DNA of 64,000 nt from Drosophila miranda (Eukaryota; Arthropoda; Insecta; Diptera; Drosophilidae), in assembly GCF_003369915.1 (NCBI RefSeq), contig NC_046674.1, positions 9,734,001 through 9,798,000 of the forward strand, written 5' to 3'. Of the stretch, positions 1-12,300 are shown one piece after another. The position numbers were made by a program, and so were the translations under genes. The notes beneath the pieces are model-generated. The model was not told the DNA's origin and searched no databases. It saw nothing but the letters and a program-made list of their open reading frames with translations. Within the stretch, counting starts at the first letter, position 1; each line of letters opens with the position of its first letter.

Positions 1-1500
1 TCCCCCTACTGAAATATTTCTTAACTCCAATCGCACAAGTAATGGGGCCATCTCCTAGGGCCTTTCCAGCCACTTTTGAGATTATTTTCACATACAATTT
101 ATACGATAATTAGCTTGCAGTTGTCAACTTTTAACTTTTGCTGCCAATTGCGGAGTTCATTGATCCGCGGGACAACATGGTGGCTCATTTGTTAAGCCAT
201 CGGATGGCTGGCCTCATTAAGTCCAGTCGTAAATGAGTTAATGGATGCGACAAGACGCTTATCAAGTCAGCGGCTAAGCCAAAGGCAGCACCCCACAAAA
301 GCCCCAACCCACGACAAAGTCGAGCCCCAAATTGATCCGAAAGTTGTGTCACTTTTGGATGGGGGGAAGGAAACTCACGAAAGCGACAAATCGGTGGCCG
401 CTCTGACGTCAGTCGCCGCCGAAAACACACACAACAATTGCGCCTCTAATTAGAAGTTGAACATTTTGAGGCGTGGAGTAATCGCTGTTGACACCTCCTT
501 AAATCTCTCGCACTCCGCTCTGCTCCTCGTGAGGCCAAGACAAAGGACTTCATTAGGCCGCAGCCCCCGCCACAGCCCCCGCCACAGCCACCACCACAGC
601 CACCGCCACCGCCACTGCTTTTATCGTAGATTGTCTTAGAATGTTCTTCGCATAAAATTGGCATTCGGCTTTATTTATAGCGCATTAAAATCAATTTTGT
701 GCGTAATTAAATAAAATCCAACAACAATTGAATTAATGCTCGTGGCAGGGCGGAAGGGCGCGAATCTATTTTTGACGCAAGGAAGGGGCCGGTCTTCCAA
801 ATGGGGACTCCACTTGAAAACTGTCATAGCCAAGGATATTTTTAGTAAAATCCCTCAAAGAGAAGGACCAGCCCCCAGAGGGACTTCTTTAAAGGCTATT
901 TTTAACGGCACAAATGCCCAAAATGGAATCAAACGCGAAACAAAAGGAAATTGAAAATGGGAAATGGAAAAGCGTCTGGCTGATTAATAATTGATCGAAC
1001 GAAGGAACAGGACGTCAGGGAAAACAATTAAAAGTCGAAGGACGAGCGGACAAAGTCCAGAAGTTGATGGAAAGTCAGGCGCCCTGAGGCGGCGGGGGAT
1101 CCCCCTGAGTAAAGAGCAAAGGCCGGGGGGGGGGGGGGGGGGGGGGGGGGGCAGGGCGCGTGCATTGACACCACCTGGCGGCCGGCGGCGCAAGCAAACA
1201 GCAACGGCAACAGCAACAGCAACGGTAAACAAAATTCGCTTCCCGTTTTAAGAGATGAGGCAACAAATGCGAGCAGGATGAACAGGACGAACAGGACGAG
1301 CAGGACGAACAGGAGGACAAAGGAGAGCCCTCGGGAGTGGCGGTGCCAGGGAGTGCAGGGTATATTGAGTGCAAGGTAGGGCACTCCCAGCACTCTCTAC
1401 GCCACATCTCGGACCGTTCTGTACCCTGCCTTTGACATGTCCTGGAAGGCACTTTGCAGAGAGAGCGAGAGAGCCCGCTTGCAGACCTTCGCAGACACCG
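1..1500. other. upstream intergenic DNA
   Basis: No gene is supported here. The stretch contains a CCGCCACAGC-type degenerate repeat (about 560-615), a run of 27 consecutive G residues at 1125-1151, a CAACGG/CAACAG repeat (about 1198-1226) and a CAGGACGAA-type repeat (about 1272-1316). Open frames here are products of these simple repeats (poly-Gly, poly-Pro, Ser-Cys repeats) and are not credible genes. The last part is the upstream region of the TATA promoter at 1509. Confidence 0.6.
1125..1151. repeat. run of 27 G
   Basis: Uninterrupted G homopolymer in the upstream region of the TATA promoter at 1509. Its length is probably uncertain in the assembly. Confidence 0.9.
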
Positions 1501-1508
1501 GGCGAGTC

Positions 1509-1516
1509 TATAAAAG
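1509..1516 (+). promoter_or_regulatory. TATA box of the 1.9-kb gene
   Basis: TATAAAAG lies here, followed by GC-rich leader-like sequence with no ATG in the coding frame before 1913. A start near 1540 (about 30 bases downstream, around GACTCAAAC) would give a 5' UTR of about 370 bases. The box position and the open frame that follows support a promoter for the gene at 1913. The exact start site is inferred. Confidence 0.55.
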
Positions 1517-1912
1517 GACGCGGCTTCCGATTTGCCGACTCAAACGCGGCAGGACAACGTAACCGAACACACACTCTCCCGAAGCAAAGCGAAGCGAAGC
1601 GAAAACCGAAGCACGACGCACGACACGAAACCTAGCGGCAAACGGCAAACGGCAGTCGGCGGCGTCTCTCGCGGACAAAGACCGGTTACAACAACAAAGG
1701 AAGTGGATCTCGGCAAAGGAAGGGTGTCGGGTGTTGGGTGTCGTGTCGGCAGACAGGAAGCGGAAGAGCAGCGGAAAAGCAGCGGAAGTGCAGCCATTTG
1801 CACTGCCTTCAGCCTCTCACCGCACCGCCCCGCCCCGCCCTGAAGCGGCAATCAGGAAGCAGTCAAAGGAAATTACTTTCGGCCAGAAATTGAATTGAAT
1901 TTCAGCCATTCC

Positions 1913-2923
1913 ATGGGTACCCCTCATGTTTGCTTTGCGGACGAGCTGCCACAGTCGGAGGCACAGTCACAGTCCCAGAAGCCGAGGCGGAAGGAGAAGA
2001 CCTCCAATGGGAGCAACGGCAGCAACGGGAGCCTGAACAACAACAACTTCAATCTCAACCATTTTGGGGGCAAGAAGTCCATGTCCGAGCTGGAGGTGTG
2101 CTCCTCCCCGGGCAGCAGCCTCAGTGTGTCGCCCGTGCCACGGTTCGAGCGGAACCTGGGCTTCTTTCGGCAGCTGAGCCGACGCTTCGGCCTGAGGTCG
2201 CAGGATGACCTACTTCAGTCGGAGGATGACGCAGTCGCTGTCTCTGCCGCCGCCGCTGCAGTGGCAGTTGCAGCCGTGCAGCAGCAGCAGCAGGAGGAGG
2301 ATGCACACAGTTCATCGACCGACTCGTGCTCCTCGGGGCGTGGCCTGGCCGCACACCAGTCGCGGCTCGAGCTGATGTCCATGTCGTGCGCCTCCAGCGA
2401 GACGAGCAGCACCCTGGACATTGAGGAGCAGCAGGAGCACCTCCAACAGCACCAGCACCAGCAGCAGCAGCAGCACCAGCGCCAGCAGCTCCAGCTGAAG
2501 CTGAAGCAGACGCAGACGGGCCGGGCCAGCTTCTCGCGGCTGCATCGCCGCTCCACATCCTCGCTGCGCCGGGCCTTCGAGAGCCTCTCGCTGACCTCAC
2601 GCTCGCTCTCGTGCAGCGGCCCGTCGCCGCCGCCGCCACCCCCGGCGGCCGCCACCCAAACGGCAATGCCCCTGAAGTCGGCTCTCAAGTCCGCCTCGAA
2701 TGTGGAGCTGCACCAGCAGCCTGCGACAGTCGGCTCCAAGTGCGGCAGTGGCGCCTCCTGCCATGCCTCAGCGGGCAAGGGAAAGGGAAAGGAGAAGGAG
2801 AAGCCGCCGCCGCAGAGGATTCTGCGGCAGCCCGTCTCCTACACATATCTGAAGGGCATGTCCGGCCTGCCCACCCAGCGGGTGCCCCGCAGCTCCGTCT
2901 GCTGTCAGTATGCGAGGCGTTAG
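1913..2923 (+). CDS. unrecognised 336-aa low-complexity protein
   Basis: Single-exon open frame of 336 residues that I cannot assign to a named family. The start is the ATG at 1913 (MGTPHVCFADELP); the frame runs six codons further up but without an ATG. In order the protein shows a Ser/Asn/Gly-rich stretch (about 30-50), a segment PRFERNLGFFRQLSRRFGL (about 75-95) that looks conserved rather than repetitive, an Ala-rich run, a Gln/His-rich stretch (about 180-200), a basic Ser/Arg region (about 205-235), a poly-Pro run, and a C-terminal block RILRQPVSYTYLKGMSGLP (about 300-320) that also looks constrained. No signal peptide or membrane segment is visible, so an intracellular, largely disordered regulatory or adaptor protein is plausible. 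The G/C-biased third positions of a real Drosophila gene are present. It is preceded by a TATA box and followed by several poly(A) signals. Confidence 0.75.
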   Translation: MGTPHVCFADELPQSEAQSQSQKPRRKEKTSNGSNGSNGSLNNNNFNLNHFGGKKSMSELEVCSSPGSSLSVSPVPRFERNLGFFRQLSRRFGLRSQDDLLQSEDDAVAVSAAAAAVAVAAVQQQQQEEDAHSSSTDSCSSGRGLAAHQSRLELMSMSCASSETSSTLDIEEQQEHLQQHQHQQQQQHQRQQLQLKLKQTQTGRASFSRLHRRSTSSLRRAFESLSLTSRSLSCSGPSPPPPPPAAATQTAMPLKSALKSASNVELHQQPATVGSKCGSGASCHASAGKGKGKEKEKPPPQRILRQPVSYTYLKGMSGLPTQRVPRSSVCCQYARR

Positions 2924-3654
2924 AATGGGATTCCAGAAGATTCTAGACCTGGAGATTAGCCATCAACCATTTCCCCATTTCCCCATTGCCCCTCCCCCCC
3001 CTTCATCAGAAATTCATTTCAAAATCTGTGATACAACAAGCCTTTCCCTCCTGCCCCCCATTCCCCCCTCCACGGCCCAACCACTGCCCCCATCCATCAT
3101 ATCCGAAAGTCTTCGCCAAACACAAAGAAAACAAAAAGGATATTCCTTTCCACAAGAATTGAAATGAGAAAGGAGAAATGTTTTTTTTTTAAATTTGAAT
3201 AACTTTTGCACTTGAAAAAAAAACACAAAAATTAAATATATACCGAATTATACAATAAAACAAAAGAATTATTAAGTAGAGAGGCATTCGTCATAGTACA
3301 GACACACACACACACACGCTTGATTCTAGATCAGAAAATCATGCCACATGCCACACACATACCACTACGCATGCCAAAGACTGTAAAAGAAAAATTCAAC
3401 TTTTCATTGGTTTTTTTTTTTTTTTTGTTCGCGCAGTAGAAGATTTCCTTTAGATTTAAAAATTCCTAAAACGATTCGTGCCTTTATTCGGAAAAGTCAA
3501 AGCAAAGCAATGCAAAAACAAAAAATCAAATATTGAACGAGTATTTTCTTTCGCCGAAGAAAATGTATGGACGGATAAGTTAAGTGTAGATTTTTCCTTA
3601 GTGAATGTTAAATGGGATCAACAATTTGTCAGGCATTTATCTATGTTCCGAAAA

Positions 3655-3722
3655 AACCTTAACATTAACATTAACTTTAACTTTAACGTTAACTTTAACC
3701 TTAACTTTAATCTTAACTTCAA
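3655..3722. repeat. degenerate TTAACN hexamer array
   Basis: About eleven units of a six-base repeat of the form TTAACN (variants TTAACA, TTAACT, TTAACG, TTAACC, TTAATC) in the probable 3' UTR of the gene at 1913. It resembles a hexameric satellite unit, but Drosophila telomeres do not use short repeats, so this is read as a decayed microsatellite. Confidence 0.7.
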
Positions 3723-4283
3723 TTATTTACATTAAGAACTTGTTCCATTCCAAATCAAAAACAACAACTTATTTGCCAAAACCAACCAGAAATGATATAT
3801 ATATATAAGATATAGCAACAACAATGAAGAATAGTTATAGAAAGAGCACTCCAGATCCAGCAAAAGTAGGAATATCCATAACCGAAAAAGCCAACTTGAC
3901 TAGACTAGACTAGACGTGACTTGACTTGACTCGAGAGTGTACTTTATGCGTACTTTAGCCGTTTACACACAGATTTACATGCAGTTTAACCTAAAGATTC
4001 AAGTAAAATACAATGCAATCCAAGGCCTAAAGATATACTCGTTTATACACATTCTACATACGGATATACACATATATACATATATATATATGAATCGTAA
4101 GCAAAAGCAATAACCGTTGAGGGATTATATACTGAAACAATATCAGCATAAATACTATATACCACATATATACAGCAGCAGCAGCATCTACAAAATATTG
4201 TATTATCAACTATTTACCAACAGCAGAACACAGCAGAGCAGAGCCGAGCACCAGAACCAGAAATGTTTGGGACAGGCAGCAAA

Positions 4284-4900
4284 CCACATAGCAATCCACA
4301 CGCAAAATGAAAGTTCAATAAAAGTGAAATAATTTACACGACAAAAAGATGAAAAAAACGAAAGTCTTTTCTTTAAGGATGGTAGCCCTCTCTGAGGGAG
4401 AGCAGCGGGTAAGGGGCTGCGAGGAGCGATCTCTTGAACATCAGGCACTCACCCTGCAAAGGCTGAGCTGAGCTGAGAGCTGGTATTTCCCATTAAATTT
4501 CTACTGATGATTGCTCACTTTTTACTCGTTACTCGTTACTCGTTACTCGCTACTCGGTAGTCTGTCCACTGAAGGTGGACCACTCAGCAATCCACATAGC
4601 AATCCACACGCAAAATGAAAGTTCAATAAAAGTGAAATAATTTACACGACAAAAAGATGAAAAAAACTAAAGTCTTTTCTTTAAGGATGGTGCCCACAGG
4701 CTTGGATATCCAGCCGGGGATCTCTCTGAGGGAGAGCAGCGGGTAAGGGGCTGCGGTGTTGCGATCTCTTGAACATCAGGCACTCACCCTTCAAAGGCTT
4801 AGCTGAGCTGAGAGCTGTTAGTTCTTATTAAATTTCTACTGATGATTGCTCACTATTTACTCGTTACTCGCCACTCGTTAGTCTGTCCGCTAAAGGCACT
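4284..4900. repeat. 308-bp tandem duplication carrying a poly(A) signal
   Basis: Two head-to-tail copies with a period of about 308 bases begin at 4284 and 4592 (both start CCACATAGCAATCCACACGC). They share the poly(A) signal in GTTCAATAAAAGTG, the block AAAGTCTTTTCTTTAAGGATGGT, GAGAGCAGCGGGTAAGGGGCTGCG and an ACTCGTT microsatellite. Copy 2 carries about 25 extra bases after GGATGGT and fewer ACTCGTT units, and otherwise differs by few substitutions, which suggests a recent event. It does not contain a gene. Confidence 0.85.
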
Positions 4901-4920
4901 CGCACTTCGTCTGTACTTTT

Positions 4921-7900
4921 CCATCCACTTCAATCTATTTGTCAACTAATTAAATCGCCATTTCCATATCAACTTGTGCCCTTATTCATTATAATCATAA
5001 TAGGCTTTCCCCATTCCCATTCCCAATCCCATGCCATTCATTTCTCACTTAATGTCTGCGCCGTTTTCTGTGACACCAATCGAGGCAGAAAACTTTTGCC
5101 CATTACAAAAAGTTTGGCCAAAAATAGCCACAAATCAATGGACATCCCACAGATTACGATACGATTACGATGATGTCTATGGCCATGATGAGGCTGCTGC
5201 TGCCGATGACGGTTATGTGGAATCTGCAATTAGAGAGTGAGAGCTGTTCTTGGACTCCGTCCCGATTGAGTGGCTCCCCCACTCGATGGCCAGCCTCAAC
5301 CCGTCTCCGAAGAAAATAAGTAGAAAAGTAGAAAAGTTGTCCATGAAAGTAGGTCAACGATTGAATTGCCATCAGATGGAGATATTTGGTTGTCAGGGCA
5401 ATATATGACAATGACTGAGGACACATCTCTCGATGGGGATTCTTGTTGAATTTATAATGAGTGCGCAGCGCAGAGCAGGGCTGTGGATGTCTGAGAGCAG
5501 GCGGTGGGAGCCATGTCTAAGGGTTTTTGATTAATATGCTTCCAGCTCAACTGGCAGACAATAAATATCGAATAACCAGCAGCCCGTCGAACCGCAATAA
5601 AAAAGAAGAGAAGCGAAACCATCTGACAGTTTGATTTGACAGGCGGCTCCCTCTCGAGGTTCGCCAAAAAGGAGAGTCCTGTAGTTGTGTTTGAATTTGA
5701 GTTTTGGTTGTGTTCAGTTTTGCATTTGATTGATTTGTGTGCGACAGATTCGAAAGACTCTCCAGTCTACACTCTCCACTCTACAGAATCCCCACCCTGG
5801 CGGGGAGGGGGAACAACAATCATCATAAAAATCCATCTGTTTGGCAAATCAAATGCGAGAGGCAGCAAACAAATTAATGAAATTAGTGCGAATATTAAGC
5901 GTAAACTTGGGTAAGCCACAGGGAGTCTCCTCCCCTGCCCCCCCTTTTTGTTTAATGGCCAATCCAAGAGCCTTCCTCCTGCTAAATGGCCGGAACAGTC
6001 ACGTCACGCACTCAATTGGAGGCAGGGACCTGCTCCATGTTCCATTTTCCAAGCTGATTTGCTGCACACACACACACGCACACACTTGTCCTGTGTGCCT
6101 GTTGTCCGACGTGACCGAAAAGATGATGAAAAATCTGTCAGAATCTAAATATTTTGGCAACGCAACCAGAAATTGGCATCCCTACCGCACTATACCCCAG
6201 TGCCCAGTGCCCAGCCCCCAGACCCACTCGAAGATTCCTTCGTAGTACGTTTCTATGCGCTGCGGATGTTCTAAAAATATCCTTTGACCTAATTCCCGTT
6301 GACAGTCGACAAATGGGCATCATTGAAGTGGGGATAAAGCGATACGCAACGCAACGCCGAGATCCAAAGGGCACACAGTGCGTATGTGTGATTTTTACAG
6401 CTGTGATTGTTGCTCATACGCACTGATGGCAACCGAAGAAACCTTTTGCTTGTTTGTCTGTCTGTCTATCTCTATCTCAACGAGACCTTTCTCCCATTTC
6501 ATTTGAAATTGCTCTCGTACGAGAGTAGTCATAACAATATACAGAACGTTCCTCTGCCCCTTCCTCTTCCCCTCCCCCTGCTGCTGCTCCTGCTGCCAGG
6601 CACGTAATCATTTCGACAGCCCTCAAGTATAGTTCCAGACTCTGCCCTGCATCTCCTTCGAGCCACCCAAGAGCTCCTCCTCTTTGCGGTCGTCTGCCTC
6701 TGCTGCCGCCCCTCCTTTGCCTCTGCTTCTCTATTGTTTTTCTGCAAAATGAATAGCTATTTTTAAGCATTTAATTAAGAGCCTTTTCCCGGCGTTTATT
6801 TTAGGGCATTCGCTAGCCATTTCTATTTATATTTCCACAGAAATTCCCTCCAGTAGAGTACAGCGGAATGTGGCAGCAGCAGCATGGAATGTGGCGGCTG
6901 CTTATTAATAATAAACGGAAATAATTTCTGCTCTCTACGTTTGGTGGTTTATGGCACACCCCCACACCCCACACCCACGCCATCCCACCCACAACGAAGG
7001 TAGGACTTCCATTTCCATTTGGAGTGGGAGGGGGAGCGGGAGTACGGGCTTCATTTTAACAGGTTACACGGCATTAACTTCTCTTATGGAGTTTCGAGCC
7101 CCAAAGCCTCCTGCACTCCCCCGTTTCGTGGTTGTTTATGGGGCGGGGCGTGTTAATTTGCTGCACGCGCCAGCCGAACATGGAAACTGCTGGCAAGGGG
7201 CAGAAATGGCGAGGTGGGACCTACGGGTCAACTTGTTGCCACAGGCAGAGGCCGAGGCAGAGGCAGGCACTGATCGAGCTCAAAGATACCCTAAAAGCGG
7301 AGAACTCTTCCCCTTTCTGCCTGTTTTCCATTGTTTTCTTTAGGCCCTGTCTCTTTTTGTTGGAGGCACTTTTCCACGGTATGCATCACCACAAAATAAT
7401 TAATCTTCTGCCCTGTGTGGGCACAGCACACATGAGTGTGGAGTGTGGAGCGTGGAGCGTGGAAGAACAATCTGAACTTGCGGCCTTCTTAGTCAACTTT
7501 TAGACTTTCTTTTAGTGGCAATATTTTATGGCAGTTTCACACAGAGGAGCGGGCGGAGGACCCTGCCCTCATTCGAAAATGGAGCACTCCCCTCCGTCTC
7601 GCGCCTGCCGTCTCCCTCCACCCGCCTGCCGTCATGTGGGTATTCCGTATACGACTCCATGACTTCCATACAAATATTTGTTTTCGTTTGAATTTTGTGT
7701 ACCTTTTGTGCCCCGCCATCTCATCATCAACATCAGTGGAGACTCCCCTCTCTCCGTACCGGTCTCCCCCCTCTCTCTCACCGTCTCCTCTGCGCTCCTC
7801 TGCTGCAACCTCATCTTTTGATGCCTCTTCAGGTTTTTTATTGTATATTTTTATTGCTCATGTTTCCGGCTTGTTATCTCTGTTGTTTCTCCCCTCCCCC

Positions 7901-9300
7901 TCCCCAGGCCCCTTTCCCCGTACGTGTTTTAATGGGACTTCTTCCCCGAAAAGAAATATTAATGAAATTTTCAAGAGTAACCGCCCGCCCGCCCGTCTGT
8001 CTGTTGCTTTCCCTTCGGGCATCTTTTGGGTAATTTTAGTCGCTACTTTGGGTGCCGCGTATTAAATCGTTGCTCATTGCTAAACACTCGAGGAGAAACG
8101 TGTGGCAGTGTGCCAGGAGCAGGGGCAGAGGCAGGAGTAGGAACAGGCGCAGGGCATCACTTATGCTAATTCACACTTTGACCCAAATACCAGACTCCCG
8201 ACTGTTTCTCCAACGTGTGAGAACAATCAGGTTACACAGAGAGGTCGCCCCCCCATCCCTCCGATGCCCGTCCAAATGGGGCGTGTGTGTGCTTTCACTT
8301 CTTGAGGCGCCACTTGAGCCCGACTCTCTCATTAGATATGCAGCCTGTGTTTCGGTAATTGAAGCCAATAGGCAAACAAAATGCCCCTGGCATGGCCACA
8401 AGTGACACGCACAGGATACGCACAAAAGTAGGCAACGGAAAGCGGCATAAATTCCATGCGAGAAACAAGTACCACATCCGTCTTCTGTTTTGAAAATAAA
8501 GAACCTGCTGCGCACATCATTTATTCACCTCTCAGCGAGCACCCCTCCCCCCCACAGTAATTAGTAATTAGTTATGTAGTTTTCAAGCTGTTTTCGGGCT
8601 ACTTTCGGGCTACTTTCGGGCTACTTTCGGCCTGCTTTCGGCCTGCTTTCGGCCTGCTTTCGGGCTCTTCCATCCCATGGGGACATCAATTATTCACGAA
8701 AAGTGACCCCCAAATGAATGCACAAGCATAAGCCTGACATTTGCAGTCAGTTCCAAGGCCCAACGAGCAGCAGCTACTACGTGTTGTCCTGCGAAGGAGC
8801 AAGCCCTAAAGCGGCGATGGACGGCAGCCACTAGGCCATGGCAGCAGTGCACGTACAAATGGCCAAAAAAAGCAGAAGGAAAGACATTCGGAAGGGGGCG
8901 GGGGGTTTGGAATTCTAAGGAGTGGCATTTCCCAAAATAAAGAAAATAAACAACAAAAAAAACACTCCTGTGACGGCAAGCTCGGAGCTTTTCCATGCAG
9001 TTTTTCCTCCCGAGAATTGGTTGTAAAATCAATTAGAAAGAGGGAGTGACCCGGGCTTTCGCTCTGCCTCTGGCTCTGGCTCTGGCCCTGTTTTCATTCA
9101 CAAATCGAGCAGAGCTGAGCAGAGCAGCCGCCGCGCCGGTTGAAGGTTAATGCCTGCCCAGGAGGCCAACTGCACTGCACTGCACTGCACTGACGATGAC
9201 GTACCGCACTGTAGCTCTGTAGCTCTGTAGCTCTCGCTGTAGCTGAACCCGATGCCCGGTCCGGGGCATCCTTGAGCGGCTCCATACGTCATCCCAGCGA
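4921..9300. other. intergenic DNA, no gene supported
   Basis: I see no credible coding region. Visible items are CA/CG-rich dinucleotide runs near 6066-6086, an 11-base minisatellite at 8591-8668 and a CACTG repeat at about 9174-9194. The open frames here lack splice context and protein-like composition. Function, if any, would be regulatory. Confidence 0.5.
8591..8668. repeat. 11-bp minisatellite, TTTCGGSCTRC type
   Basis: About seven tandem units of 11 bases. The first units read TTTCGGGCTAC and the later ones TTTCGGCCTGC, so the array contains two unit types in separate blocks, a pattern expected from local unit amplification. Confidence 0.85.
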
Positions 9301-12300
9301 TAGAGAGAGAGAGAGAGCGAGAGCGAGAGAGACGACCTTCGGGCGGCTGCTGGCTGCTGGCTGCCGGTGAAATGCCATTCCTACTGCTTCGAATGGGATT
9401 TCATTCATAATTGCCGCAAATGCGGGATACGCTCCCGGATAAACATCAACAAGCACACGGCAATGTCCTCGACCTACTTTGGCCGCTCGAAGTTCGCCTT
9501 TCTCCGTTCTCCGTTCTCCGTAGGCATCTGCTGGCGCTTTCCCTAAGGAAAGCCCACACAGGATAAGGGATACAGGCTACAGGATACAGGAATTGGTGGT
9601 AACTTCGTTTGCCTCATTGCGCCACACGTCGCTGGGCATTTAATTCGATTTTCGGCTTCGACTTGGGAGGAAGTGGCTGTGGCAGTGGAAGTGGCAGCGA
9701 AAGTCGGTTAGTGGCTCGTTCGATGGGTAGTTAGTCCAAGGTCCTGCAGTGGTTCGATTCAGCAGTTTTAGTTTTGCTTAGCCAATCGATGATTGTGCGA
9801 TGGAACCTGGGCTCCCTTAAGGGCAAGGCTTAATAATCAGTCGTCAGTCCTCAGTCTTCAGTCCTCAGTCGTCGGTCACATATCAAAACTGACGCAATCT
9901 CCCTTTCAATTAGAGACAAAGTGCAAGGACTAGCTTCGAATGATGGGGGAGGAGGAGTGGAAGGAGGAGTGACGCTTGGCCCGGGCGCATTAAATGCCAT
10001 TCGATGGCATCTCTCAGGCCAGGCTCCACCGCCCCCCTCCCCCCCTCTGCTTCCGCTAGCCAGCCACAATCCCTGTTCAACATTTTATGCATTCCACGCG
10101 CTCTCGTCAGTGGCCGCCCGCTCCCTCCCTCTTGCTGCCCTTTCGTTTAGGGTTCTGGCTGGCAAATTGAATTTAAAAACTCAATAATAATCAGTTTATT
10201 GCGTATACGACCAGTGGAGCGGAAACGACGACATTTGCATGCGGCTCTCAGGCGGCTAAGGGCTGGGAGGTGGTATCTGGTGGCATAAAAGTGTCTTTTG
10301 CTGTTGCCACTGCGATAAGGTGGCAAATGGCAAGGGCATGACATCTCTTCTCGATCCGCCGTCCGCTGGGCATCATCATCGCCATCGTCTGATGCACCTA
10401 CCGAAGGTTCTCCAAAAATAATGACGTCGGCTCATGCCCTCTCTCTCTCTCTCTCTCTCTCTCTAAGGTATCTCTATCTTTTTCATGGTTATCTAGGTCA
10501 GGGGCTAAGAGCTCGTCGTCGTTGTCGTTGTCGTCGTTCTCTCTGTCGTTTGTTGTCCTTAGAGTCGTTGACGTTTGTCGGTTGCGGTTTTTCCTCAGCC
10601 GCTTTTCCTTCGCGGCTTTTCCTAGGACTGAAGCGTTCATTCTTGTAGTACCTATGACGTTGCAACGCCTCCCCCTTGCCCCTTGCATATTGCCCCTTGC
10701 CACCTCCCTTGCTGCACACACACACAATTGAATCGGCCATGATTTGGGGGGCGGCTGGGAGCTGCTGGCAGCTGGGAGTGGCTCTAACTGCATTTTGGTT
10801 CATTGCGTTCCCTTCTGTTCGACATTTTGGTTGGGAATTTATTTATACATTTCCCCACAAACACACACCCCCCCCCCCCACGCTCCACCTCTTTGGGTTG
10901 GTTTTTTGTTCAGTAGAGCATATGGCACTCCCCTTCACACCCCCCCTTCACCTATTTATAAACCAAAAAACAAGAAACAAGAAACAAAGGCTATCCCGAG
11001 ATCCTGATGCCCTTCCCTCAGTCGTTTTTCGTGGCATTTCGTGGCGATCCCTGCCTATGGACAGCTATCCGCAATATATATACAATACTGTGGGGTATAT
11101 CCCCCCCCCCCTCCACCCACCCCCCTCCAAAAAGGGTATTGAAAGGCCAAACAACAGGCGTGGCATGGCGTCGTTGTGGCGCTTCGTGTATTGCATGGAA
11201 ATGGATGCTCGAGAGACATAAATAAACTGCAGCTAATTTGAATGCACCAGATGTCCTTGGGACAACGCCACCAGGCAGCAGGCAGAGCAGGCGGAGCAGG
11301 CAGGAGGCACCCTTCGACCCCATAACAATTGCAACAATTTGCAACAAACCAAGTGCCTCCTCCACAAGGATACGCGTACACCCCTGCTCTGTGCTCTGTG
11401 CTGTGTGCTGTGTGTTTCGGTTGTTTTTAGGATCATTCCAACGCCTCCTTTCCTTTCATTTACTGTCATTCAGGCAAAGGTCAGGCCCCGCCGTTGAACA
11501 AAGCCCAGGGTCCAATCCGAGGGACCACTTGACCCACTAAAATTTTAAAGAATACACCCAAGATAAAGGACGAGACGAGCCCATCCTTGGGCTAATCCTT
11601 TCGGAGAATGAATGGCCCACAGATGGTTACAGATGCGATGCGATGGCACTCCGGGGCTTAACCCAAATATGTTGGCAAATAATGAAGCTCTTTGTTGGCC
11701 CGCATTCTCCAATTGGCCTTCGACCGGTTGCAAGAGCGCGGATGACGTCACCAGCGTCAGGACACACACATGGGCAAGGAGGATATGGGTGCACGGATGG
11801 GCTGATGGGCTGATGGCCGCTGCTCTGCTGAATGTCACGCCCCAAAGCTCAGGTTAATTTTAGCCAAAGCCAAAGCCAAAGCGACAGGCGAATGGGCGAT
11901 GGGCGACAGACCATAATTGGCCGCGAAAAAAACAAATACAAAATATCGAGAGAGAAAAAACCGAAATAGCAACAAGAAATATGCCAATAGAAGCGTGTGC
12001 CCCATAACACTTAAGAGGCTTACCGCACCGCACGCGCCACAGCCGCCCGCCCTGGAAAGTAGGCAACATTTTTTGGGGCAAGTGGAGGGGCACCCCACAA
12101 AATCTTTTGACAAATGAGGGGCGCCCACAAGGGGCACAAGTATTTTAATTGTTTTGGTGAATCCCGGTTCCGGTCGTGGTCCCGGAAATGTAAAACGGGG
12201 GCGCGGGACCATTAAGAGCGCCAAGGAGTGGACACGGGAGTGCGCAAAGGGAGGGAAATTGTGGAGCAACAGATAACGAGATATGACAAGACATTTGATA

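Larger units (their letters stand above)
2924..4920 (+). other. 3' UTR/downstream region with several poly(A) signals
   Basis: AT-rich DNA after the stop codon. AATAAA-type signals occur near 3253 and at 4317-4322 and 4625-4630, the last two being copies in a tandem duplication. A degenerate TTAACN hexamer array lies at about 3655-3722 and a CTAGA/TTGAC repeat at about 3897-3931. No second gene is seen. The region probably contains alternative 3' ends of the gene at 1913, but how far the transcript runs cannot be told from sequence alone. Confidence 0.45.

Noticed and set aside
8591-8668. Repeat array considered as CRISPR-like
   Set aside because: Units are 11 bases and contiguous with no spacers; a minisatellite in a eukaryotic genome.
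10676-11221. Plus-strand open frame with poly-Pro/His
   Set aside because: Produced by CA and poly-C tracts; no support.
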